DNA of 64,000 bases, taken from the NCBI RefSeq assembly GCF_041380015.1, contig NZ_CP159978.1, one strand, 5' to 3'. Origin of the DNA: Buchananella felis (lineage in GTDB: Bacteria; Actinomycetota; Actinomycetes; Actinomycetales; Actinomycetaceae). The notes under the pieces are model-generated. The model did no database searches and had not been told where the DNA came from. It was given only the letters and a program-made list of their open reading frames with translations. The translations under genes were made by a program, and so were the position numbers. Shown piece after piece: positions 27,301 to 33,674 of the stretch (its first letter is position 1; the number at the start of each line of letters is the position of its first letter).

Positions 27301-28780
27301 TGGACAGCTCGTAGAGGGTGTTGAGGAAGTGGGCGCCGTAGTCGGTGGCGTCGTACTTGAACTGGGGCACCGGCCTGCCGTCGTCGAAGGTGCCGTCGGC
27401 GCGGTCGTCCCCGGTCACCATCGTCGGGATGGTGCGGGAGGAGCGGGCAGAGCCGTTGCCGTAGATCTGGTCGATCTCGGCGCGGGAGTCCGCCGGGGAG
27501 AGGTAGATGCCCACCTTGAGGCCGTAGCGGCGGGCGGAGTCGAAGAACTCTCGCACCACGTCGCCCTTGCCGCCCTTCCACGGCGAGGAGCCCACGTCGT
27601 AGGTGGTGTAGCGGGAGTCGTAGAGCATGAAGCCGTCGTGGTGCTTCACGGTCAGGATCGCGTAGCGGAAGCCGGAGGCTGCCAGGGTACGCACCCACTG
27701 GTCGGTGTCCAGGTTGCTCGGGTTGAACCGGGCCGGGTCCTCAGTGCCGTGGCCCCACTCCTGGTTGTAGTAGGTGTTGATGCCGTAGTGGAGGAAGGCG
27801 GTCATGCCGGCCTCGTGGAAGCGGACCTGCTTCTCGTTGGGGCGGGTGGCCGACGCTGCCGCCAGGATCTGGTCGCGGCAGAAGGTCGATTCGACTGGGA
27901 CGTAGTTACCCACCTCGGGGGGCGTGAACTCGCAAGAGTCGTTGTCGCCGCCACCGCCGCCCGGGTCGGAGGGCATGGTCAGTACGTACGGGGTGCCGGG
28001 GCTGGCCAGGCGCAGGCGGGAGAACGTGCCGGTGACGCCGCGCCCGGTGGCACCGCTGTTGACCTCACCACCGTAGGCGAACACGCCGCCCATGTTGCCG
28101 GCGTTGGTGGCGGGGGTGGTGGCGGTGATGGTCTCCTGCTCCACCCCGTCGAGGCTGAGCTTCATGGTGGCCTGGGTGCCGTTCCAGGTGTAGGCCACCT
28201 GGATCAGGTGCAGCTTGTTGACCGCGGGCACGTCGATCTGCTTGACGTGGTCGGTCCAGCTGCCGCTGGCGTTGGAGGAGAAGCCGTAGCGCAGCTTGCT
28301 GTTCTGGTAGCGGACGAACAGGTTGCCGCCGGCGGAGAACACGGTGGCCAGGTTGCCCTGGTTACCGGTGGGGGTGAAGAACATTTCGGCGACGAAGCCG
28401 TGGGAGGAGGCGTCGTTCAGGTTGAGCGCGGTGGGGCGGAATTCCATCCTGCCGTTGTTGCCGCGCACGCGCAGGAACTTGTTGAAGCCCTCTCCCTCCA
28501 CTGCGGCCGTGTCTACGACGGACAGACCACCGCGCATTACCTCACTGCCCTGAGTGGTGTACTGCGTGTTGGAGGCCATCGAGCCGCCGAACGCCACGTC
28601 CAGGACTGTGCCTGGAGCGTCGGTCGGGGTGGTCGAGGTGGGCTCAACTAGCGAGGTGGCTACCTCTTCCTGAGAGCCCTCAGGGGCCTGGGCTCCGCCG
28701 TCTAGCGTCGCGTAGGCAGTTGTTGAAGCCATTGCCACCGCTAAGAGGGAGGCTGCAAGCATTCGGGGAAGTCGAGACAT
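24371..28780 (-). CDS. Secreted GH29 alpha-L-fucosidase with CWB2 wall-binding repeats
   Basis: 1469 residues. Order: signal peptide (MSRLPRMLAASLLAVAMAST), a ConA/laminin-G-like lectin domain (about 60-260), the GH29 catalytic barrel (about 310-650; FLHYGINTYYNQEWGHG, TVKHHDGFMLYDSRYT, and EIDEFWFDGAG with the likely nucleophile Asp), two F5/8-type C carbohydrate-binding domains, ten GGSATPAP linker repeats (about 1080-1163), and three CWB2 repeats at the C-terminus. It should release alpha-L-fucose from host glycans while held on the wall by CWB2. The start at 28780 has AAGGAG eight bases upstream; the longer frame to 28819 is rejected. Expressed alone. Confidence 0.93.
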   Translation of the reverse strand: MSRLPRMLAASLLAVAMASTTAYATLDGGAQAPEGSQEEVATSLVEPTSTTPTDAPGTVLDVAFGGSMASNTQYTTQGSEVMRGGLSVVDTAAVEGEGFNKFLRVRGNNGRMEFRPTALNLNDASSHGFVAEMFFTPTGNQGNLATVFSAGGNLFVRYQNSKLRYGFSSNASGSWTDHVKQIDVPAVNKLHLIQVAYTWNGTQATMKLSLDGVEQETITATTPATNAGNMGGVFAYGGEVNSGATGRGVTGTFSRLRLASPGTPYVLTMPSDPGGGGGDNDSCEFTPPEVGNYVPVESTFCRDQILAAASATRPNEKQVRFHEAGMTAFLHYGINTYYNQEWGHGTEDPARFNPSNLDTDQWVRTLAASGFRYAILTVKHHDGFMLYDSRYTTYDVGSSPWKGGKGDVVREFFDSARRYGLKVGIYLSPADSRAEIDQIYGNGSARSSRTIPTMVTGDDRADGTFDDGRPVPQFKYDATDYGAHFLNTLYELSTEYGEIDEFWFDGAGGNTTSTETFDYDAFYDLINKLQPGAAIAVAGRDVRWVGNEGGLAREAEWNVQAVYEANSIGRIRVKPDATTRNLGAADLLVSEVKAGNANRMHWWPAEADVSIRNGWFWHPTQSPKSVGQLMNIYRRSVGRNAILLLNMPPNTTGLIDDKDVKRLMEWRRAIRQSMPFDLAIGKPGTFNGTATAVLTDGDRYSAPTAPKPTAQAPLVYEVDLGKAQQITQLGYSEDIKNYGQQVENYKVEALVEGTWTQVAVGPTIGARRLDTLANPVTATKLRLTVSAARGPVGISAIEAYNADEQFEIPTDIYLDSNAAVAGTGLSKQSPLKSGEQLKPLTLQPGTTLHIKRGTVLPEAATLWGYGTATKPVTIKFYGSGPEPTAGGKTFTQIVAENSHRGFVLAGQAPSVTDGDDPALVEPTPAVYANTINPRDITVTASSEETTREQGQATKVLDGDPDTHWHSKWSSAPIGVPPNTLTFDLGKNYNVDALRYTGRAQGGTENSQIKDYEVYVSDVQGERGTLVASGVFAVGSEEQRVTFPPVLGRYVTLVAKTSQSTRNGSFSSAAEIRIEGVLPGSTPAPGGSATPAPGGSATPAPGGSATPAPGGSATPAPGGSATPAPGGSATPAPGGSATPAPGGSATPAPGGSATPAPGGSATPAPSATATVPGAPLAPEVTRLAGTNRVKTALEAARAGDFGHTAVLVTGKSYPDGAAAAPLAAHHKAPILLTMGSKLEPEVRAALDELDIRDIVIVGGHRSVSAAVERELRGLDLTVQRIEGKDRFDTNMQVINYLDEKNVGKGGVFVTSGMNFADTLAASAVASKHDAVVLLTGTNALPAAAAQLLKGRAGVKPVGVGGDAVRSLLNAGYVPGTTMVDVAGVTRFDTAARLAELYMADATSAVVVSGATFADALPGSALAANKGGVALLTQQSVLPESTRRALVKLPVSSIHVLGGTGTVSEAVARIL
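25291..25542. repeat. 24-bp tandem repeat inside the GH29 gene
   Basis: Ten complete, practically identical copies plus a partial one encode GGSATPAP on the minus strand. The near-perfect DNA identity shows recent expansion; copy number is likely to vary between strains. Confidence 0.95.
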
Positions 28781-28901
28781 TAGGTTCTCCTTGGAGCAGC
28801 GTTGATCCATCGGCAACACCCTAAACCCCTGGAGCGAGATTCCCTATAGGAATTCAAAAATCGGGCACAGTCTGTGGGTAGTTACGCGCTCGACTAGCTC
28901 A

Positions 28902-29897
28902 CTAACCGGCTTCAGCGAAGCCGTACCCGGCCCGCGCCTCCTCTAGGTCCGCGCTCATGCCGGCCCGGTGCGCCCGTCCGCCCACCACGTATGCGTAGAG
29001 CCAAAACGCCGCCAATGCCAGCGCGCCCAACGCGATCTTCACGGCCGAGGGCAGCGCGGAGGGGGTGACGAAGGCCTCCAGCACGCCGGATACGGCCAGT
29101 GCGATCACTAGCCCGCCGGCCACGGTCACGAATGAGCGGCCGGCACTGCCGAGTGCGGTGATGCGCCGCTTCGGGCCGGGCACCAGCACGCTCCAGGCGA
29201 GTTTGGTGCCTGCGGCACACGCGACGAATACGCTGGTTAGCTCCAGCAGCCCGTGCGGGGCAATTAGGGAAAGGAACTTTCCCAAATACCCGAATTCGGC
29301 CATGATCGCCCCGGATTGGCCCACTGCGCTGGCGTTGGTAACCAGGATCCAGGCGGGGCCAACGCCGGTGACGGCCAGGCCGATGGTGAGCAGCGCGATG
29401 CGGGCGTTGTTGGTCCACACCATCGCCCCGAAGTCGAGCGCGGGATTGGCGGAGTAGTAGCCCTCGAAGGCTTGCTCTGCGTAGTACTTCCGGCTGGATT
29501 CGGAGCCGAGCATGTCCATGGCGTCGGGGTTGGTGGCCAGCCACCAGCCCTGCACCAGGGCGATGATTACGAACACCGCCGCCATGCCGTGCACCCACCA
29601 GCGCAGGCGGTAGAGGGCCAGCGGCAGCGAGACGGTGAAGTAGCGCACGAGGTCCGTTAGGCGCAGGGTGCGCGCGGAGGTGAGGCGGGCGCGCCCGCCG
29701 GCCACGCGCTTGGAGAGGGAGGCGATCATGTCCGGGTCGGGGGCCTGGGTGCGCACCGAGGACAGGTCGGCGTTGGTCTCCTGGTAGAGGTGGACTAGGC
29801 GGTCCACGCTCGGCCCGTCCAGCCTGCGCCGGCGGGCGAGCTGTTCGAGTTGTTCCCAGTCCTGGCGACGTGCCTCGCGCAGTGCATCTACATCCAC
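28902..29897 (-). CDS. Stage II sporulation protein M (SpoIIM) family membrane protein
   Basis: 331 residues with an N-terminal cytoplasmic helical region (MDVDALREARRQDWEQLEQL) and at least five membrane helices (VHGMAAVFVIIALVQGWWL, ALLTIGLAVTGVGPAWILVT, FLSLIAPHGLLELTSVF and others). The PHGLLEL segment is typical of SpoIIM/DUF95 proteins, which in non-sporulating actinobacteria have an unknown membrane role. The GTG at 29897 is preferred because it gives the family N-terminus; an ATG at 29915 would add six residues and abut the divergent RDD gene exactly. SpoIIM and RDD genes are commonly paired. Confidence 0.9.
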   Translation of the reverse strand: MDVDALREARRQDWEQLEQLARRRRLDGPSVDRLVHLYQETNADLSSVRTQAPDPDMIASLSKRVAGGRARLTSARTLRLTDLVRYFTVSLPLALYRLRWWVHGMAAVFVIIALVQGWWLATNPDAMDMLGSESSRKYYAEQAFEGYYSANPALDFGAMVWTNNARIALLTIGLAVTGVGPAWILVTNASAVGQSGAIMAEFGYLGKFLSLIAPHGLLELTSVFVACAAGTKLAWSVLVPGPKRRITALGSAGRSFVTVAGGLVIALAVSGVLEAFVTPSALPSAVKIALGALALAAFWLYAYVVGGRAHRAGMSADLEEARAGYGFAEAG

Positions 29898-29902
29898 CCC
29901 TG

Positions 29903-29909
29903 TAATGTG
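29903..29909. promoter_or_regulatory. Shared bidirectional -10 element for SpoIIM and RDD genes
   Basis: On the plus strand TAATGT (29903-29908) lies 7 nt before the RDD ATG. On the minus strand CACATT (29909-29904) lies 6 nt before the SpoIIM GTG. The two boxes overlap almost completely because TAATGTG reads CACATTA in reverse. Both transcripts would be leaderless. Confidence 0.5.
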
Positions 29910-29915
29910 CCACAT

Positions 29916-30758
29916 ATGGACTTCACTTCGCCCGCAGCAGGCCGAATCATGGAGCGCGACGTCCTTGTCACTGGCGAGGCCGTCGAGCTGGAGGTGCAGG
30001 CCTCCTCGCCTTTCATGCGCGCCCTGGCGGGCGTCATCGACGCGGGCGTTGTCCTCAGCTTCCTGGCGCTGCTCCTCTACGTGTCGGCCAAGGTGGTGGA
30101 TCTGGACAACATGGCCCGTTCGCTGGCGTTCTTCACGGTGCTGTTCCTGCTGGCGTTCTTGGTGTTTCCCGCCACGATCGAGTGGGCCACGAAGGGCCGC
30201 TCGGTGGGCAAGGCCGCCCTGGGGATGCAGGTGGTGCGCGACGATGGCGGCCCGATCTCGCTGCGTCACACGATGATCCGCGCGCTGACCAGTTTCATCG
30301 AGGGCTGGCTCACCCTGGGCGGGGTGGCCTTCTTGTTCATGCTTGCCAACGGGCGTTCCAAGCGCGGCGGCGACCTGCTGGCCGGTACGCACGTGATAAC
30401 TGGCGGGGTGCGTGCCAGCGATCCGCTGCCTTTCTTGGCGCCCCCCGAGCTGGCCGGTTGGATGGAGGTGGCCGACGTTCGGCGCCTACCGCCCCATCTC
30501 GCTACCGCGGTGAGGCGGTTTCTGCTGAGCACCTCCACCCTGGCCCCCGCCCACCGGCAGGAGCTGGGCATGCGGCTGGCCAGCCAGTGCGAGCCGCTGG
30601 TTTCTCCCCCGCCGCCGTGGGGGACGCACCCGGAGCGTTTCTTGGTGGCGTTGTCTTGCGTGCGCCGCGACAGGGAGTACGCGCAGCGGTTGCGCAGCCA
30701 GGAGAAGAACCGCGCCGAGGTGGAGGCGGCCCTGGCCGACGTCGGCGGGGCCCGCTAG
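29916..30758 (+). CDS. RDD family membrane protein
   Basis: 280 residues. The RDD domain (about 25-165) has the family's first-helix Arg/Asp pattern in FMRALAGVIDAGVVLSFLAL, further helices at LAFFTVLFLLAFLVF, and the loop KGRSVGKAALGMQVVRDDGG. The C-terminal about 110 residues are soluble. The start at 29916 is set by TAATGT seven nt upstream; MERDVLVTGEAVELEV at 29949 is a possible shorter start. Divergent from SpoIIM. RDD proteins have been linked to ion transport in other bacteria, but nothing specific can be said here. Confidence 0.9.
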   Translation: MDFTSPAAGRIMERDVLVTGEAVELEVQASSPFMRALAGVIDAGVVLSFLALLLYVSAKVVDLDNMARSLAFFTVLFLLAFLVFPATIEWATKGRSVGKAALGMQVVRDDGGPISLRHTMIRALTSFIEGWLTLGGVAFLFMLANGRSKRGGDLLAGTHVITGGVRASDPLPFLAPPELAGWMEVADVRRLPPHLATAVRRFLLSTSTLAPAHRQELGMRLASQCEPLVSPPPPWGTHPERFLVALSCVRRDREYAQRLRSQEKNRAEVEAALADVGGAR

Positions 30759-30899
30759 CACTTCAACCCGACGCTCATCCCCGGCCCCGACGTGTGCGGC
30801 GAAGGCGATGCGCGCCGGCGAGACCGCCCGGCCGCCTGGGGAGGGCCAGAAAGCCTCGCGGGGAGGGTTGGAAGCCCGCGCGGTGGGCGCGGGGTGCCG

Positions 30900-31298
30900 C
30901 TACTGCTCGGGCAGGGGCGGTAGTACCCGGAGGTGGGGCCGGGCGGGAACGTCGTCCACCGGGGCGGCTTGGCGAATTGCGGCCGCGTCGACCTCCCGCT
31001 GGCGTTCGTCGCGGCGGGCACGGCGCTCGCGGATGCTGTGCTGCAGGGAGCGGGACAGTCCCTCGCGGTCCTCGTAGTCGATGATCTCGCGCGGGGTCTC
31101 GGTGAAGAGGCGAACCACCTGCCAGCCGCGCGGCACGGTCAGGCTCTCGGTGTGTTCGGCGCACAGGTCGTAGCTGTGGGGGTCGGCCTCCGCCACTAGC
31201 GGCCCCAGCACGGCCGTGGAGTCTGCCTGAACGTAGGTGAGGGTGGCTACCGCAGAGCGCTGGCAGGCGGGGCGCGAACATGCTCGGGTTCTTCTCAC
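30900..31298 (-). CDS. DUF3499 family protein
   Basis: 132 residues. Cysteine pairs typical of a small zinc protein are visible (CSRPACQRSAVATLTYVQAD, then YDLCAEHTESLTVPRGWQVV). The N-terminal about 95 residues match the actinobacterial DUF3499 family; the tail ends in PVDDVPARPHLRVLPPLPEQ, the same VDDVPARP peptide found at the MtrB C-terminus. The start is GTG at 31298, with TAGATT 8 nt upstream. It diverges from the zincin-like gene, its regular neighbour in actinobacteria. Function unknown. Confidence 0.9.
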   Translation of the reverse strand: MRRTRACSRPACQRSAVATLTYVQADSTAVLGPLVAEADPHSYDLCAEHTESLTVPRGWQVVRLFTETPREIIDYEDREGLSRSLQHSIRERRARRDERQREVDAAAIRQAAPVDDVPARPHLRVLPPLPEQ

Positions 31299-31306
31299 GG
31301 GGCACC

Positions 31307-31312
31307 AATCTA
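31307..31312 (-). promoter_or_regulatory. -10 box of DUF3499 gene, leaderless
   Basis: TAGATT on the minus strand, 8 nt before the GTG at 31298. Confidence 0.5.
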
Positions 31313-31357
31313 CCCCGCGCTGCGGGGTGGGGCGGACACCCGGCCTAGGCGCGGCGA

Positions 31358-31363
31358 TAGTGT
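31358..31363 (+). promoter_or_regulatory. -10 box of the zincin-like gene, leaderless
   Basis: TAGTGT, then 6 nt, then the GTG at 31370. No Shine-Dalgarno sequence. Confidence 0.55.
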
Positions 31364-31369
31364 GTCCGG

Positions 31370-31828
31370 GTGACCTCTGCGAACATCAGCTTCTCCCTGG
31401 ACCCCGACCGAGCCTCCCGGCCGCTGGCGCGCCGACGCCGCCGGGATAGGCGCGGGCACGGCCTGCGCGGGGCGCTGCTGGACTGGCGCCTGCCGGGTGC
31501 CGCCACACGGCGGGAAAAGTTCGACTCGCTGGTGGTGGAGGCCGCGCGGGAGATCGCGCGGCGCTGGCCGCAGGTGGACGGCATCGAGTTCGCCGTGGAG
31601 GATGTCCCGCCGTCCAACCCGGCGCCGTGGGAGCGCGGGGTGCCGCTGGGCCGGTTCTTCGCCGCAGACAGGTCCCAGGGCCTGACCGACCGCATCGTCA
31701 TCTACCGCCGCCCGTGCGAGACGCGCGCCCGCAGCGAGGCCGAGCGCGCCGACATCGTCTACGCCGTGGTGGTGGAGCAGGTGGCCTCGGCGCTGGGCCG
31801 CTCCCCCGAGGAGATCGGCGGCTTCTAG
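31370..31828 (+). CDS. Metallopeptidase family (zincin-like) protein lacking HExxH
   Basis: 152 residues. The body (FDSLVVEAAREIARRWPQVD ... VEDVPP ... GRFFAADRSQGLTDRIVIYR) matches the zincin-like PF06262 family often annotated as a metallopeptidase. At the position of the HExxH zinc motif it reads VVVEQVASALG, so both histidines are absent and protease activity is unlikely. The N-terminus is Arg-rich. It is the usual divergent neighbour of DUF3499, and its stop lies 13 bp from the convergent DUF5719 stop. Start GTG is supported by the upstream TAGTGT. Confidence 0.85.
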   Translation: MTSANISFSLDPDRASRPLARRRRRDRRGHGLRGALLDWRLPGAATRREKFDSLVVEAAREIARRWPQVDGIEFAVEDVPPSNPAPWERGVPLGRFFAADRSQGLTDRIVIYRRPCETRARSEAERADIVYAVVVEQVASALGRSPEEIGGF

Positions 31829-31841
31829 CCCCGGGTGTCCC

Positions 31842-33674
31842 CTAGCGGGTCACGAGCAGCTGCAGCTCGGTCACTCCCTGCGCGGAGGGGGCCACCGGGA
31901 TCAGCTCCACCCCGCCGCGCTGGCCGGACAGGGAGAGCACCACCGCAGCGTGCACCGGTCCGGTGGCATCCAGGCTCGCCGCGCCGTCTACCTCTAGGGC
32001 GGCGATGGCGCCTGCGGCCACCTCCACCTGCCTGGATTGACCGCCGGCGGTCAACCGCACCGTGACGGAGGCCCGCCCGGGGTTTGCCAGCAGCAGCACG
32101 CCGGCGCTGGGGGCCATGAGGGCGGCGGATTCCACTGCGGGCAGCGGCGCGGACCAGGCGTGGTCGCGGGCCTGCCCGGCCTCGGCAGGCCGCGACAGCC
32201 GCGCGGCCGCTCCCGGCAGCTCGGGCGCGGCCTGGCTGCTGGGCGCCTGGTGGAAGGGGACGGTGGCGGCGTCGCTCGGGACGGCGGCGCGGTGGGCGCC
32301 GCTCCCGCCCGCCGGCAGTGAGGCGGTGGGCGTGGGGGCGCTCGGGGCGGCGCTCGCCCGGTTGCTCGGGGCGGGCAAGGCCGGGGCGCCGGTGGGGGCC
32401 TGCGCGGCCGGAGAGTCGGCAGTGCTCGCGGTCGCAGCACCAGCGGCACCGACGCTCGAGGCGGGCGCGGGCCGCCCCAAGGCGGATCCGGCCGGCGACG
32501 CGGACCCGGCCGGCGAGGCGGCGGGGCCGGCCGGGTCCGCAGAGGGCCCGGCCGACGCCGCAGCGGGCCCGGCCGCCAACTCCAGGGGGGCGTAGGAGCG
32601 CGCGGCGGCCAGCACGGCGACGTCGGACCTGACCACCAGCGCGGTGGCTTCCAGCAATCCCAGCGGCAGCTCGGTGGCCGCGCCGGCCCACACCTCCACC
32701 TGCTGCAGGCCGGGCAGGGGGCGGCGCCCCTGCACCGTGAGGGCCTCGACGCTCACGGTCGCGGGCGAGCCGTTGGGGTTGACCAGGCGCAGGCTCTCCG
32801 CCCCCGGCGGCAGCAGCAGCACCTGTTCGGTGCTGGGCGCGGCTGCGCTGACCACGCCGATGCCACCCGGGGTGAGGTCCTGCGTCTCGTAGGTGAGTAG
32901 GACGGCGCTGATGGCGGCGTTGGAGCGCAGGTGGAGGGCGGGGCGCGCCTCTCCTGCGGCCAGCACCTCCAGGGGGATATCGCTGCCCTGCAGCGGGTTC
33001 AGCCGCACGGTGCGGGAGGCGCCGGCCAGCGCGCCGGTCGTGCCGTATCCCTCGATCTCGACGGTGGCGACGCGGCTGGATTGATTGATGAGGCGAACGA
33101 TCGCGCCGGCGCTGGGGGACGACGCTCCACCCACCAGCCACTGATCGGTGGCCCCGCCCACGCACGGCGCGGCCGCCATGCCAGCGTATGCCCCCTGCGT
33201 GCTGGCCAGCTCCACGGCGGCGACCGCGGCAAGCCCCGGGACGCGCACGCCCGCAGAGGTCACCTCCCCACCCAGCGCGGTGGGCACCAGGAGGTCCTGC
33301 CCGGCCTCTGCCGCGACCGGTGCCTCGCCGCCGGCCGGGGACTGCGCCCGGCCCGGCTCTTGGTCGCCGCCCTCGGGGCCGGCCCAGTCCAGCGGCGCGT
33401 ACGCGAGCGCCCCCCTGGCGGGCGGGAGGGCCGCCGCGCGCAGCAGTGGCTCCCAAGCGTCCACGGCGCTGCTACCGTCGGCGCGCAGCTCACCCGCGCT
33501 AGACGGGGGCGCGAGCACCGGGCACAGGAGTTGCACGGGGGCCGGCGGCAGCGCCACGGCCTGCGGCTGCGTGGGCGTCGGCGTGGGGGCGCGCCCCACC
33601 TGCGTCAGCGCCACGGCCGCCCCCACCCCCAGGGCGCCCAGGAGCGCGGCTGCGCGCACGGCGTAGGTCCTCAT
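31842..33674 (-). CDS. DUF5719 family secreted or membrane-anchored protein
   Basis: 610 residues. The N-terminus MRTYAVRAAALLGALGVGAA is a signal anchor or signal peptide. The body is Ala-rich and beta-rich without catalytic motifs (LLCPVLAP, VRLINQSSRVATVEIEGYG, LRLVNPNGSPATVSVEALT), and residues about 400-520 are low-complexity (AGPAASPAGSASPAGSA). It matches the DUF5719 family that follows the large GT2 in many actinobacteria. The ATG overlaps the stop of that gene in ATGA. A role in presenting or modifying a wall glycan is inferred only from the neighbours. Confidence 0.85.
   Translation of the reverse strand: MRTYAVRAAALLGALGVGAAVALTQVGRAPTPTPTQPQAVALPPAPVQLLCPVLAPPSSAGELRADGSSAVDAWEPLLRAAALPPARGALAYAPLDWAGPEGGDQEPGRAQSPAGGEAPVAAEAGQDLLVPTALGGEVTSAGVRVPGLAAVAAVELASTQGAYAGMAAAPCVGGATDQWLVGGASSPSAGAIVRLINQSSRVATVEIEGYGTTGALAGASRTVRLNPLQGSDIPLEVLAAGEARPALHLRSNAAISAVLLTYETQDLTPGGIGVVSAAAPSTEQVLLLPPGAESLRLVNPNGSPATVSVEALTVQGRRPLPGLQQVEVWAGAATELPLGLLEATALVVRSDVAVLAAARSYAPLELAAGPAAASAGPSADPAGPAASPAGSASPAGSALGRPAPASSVGAAGAATASTADSPAAQAPTGAPALPAPSNRASAAPSAPTPTASLPAGGSGAHRAAVPSDAATVPFHQAPSSQAAPELPGAAARLSRPAEAGQARDHAWSAPLPAVESAALMAPSAGVLLLANPGRASVTVRLTAGGQSRQVEVAAGAIAALEVDGAASLDATGPVHAAVVLSLSGQRGGVELIPVAPSAQGVTELQLLVTR

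Noticed and set aside
24128..28651. Long plus-strand open frames opposite the GH29 gene
   Set aside because: They lack any family feature and mirror codon bias and the 24-bp repeat of the real minus-strand gene.
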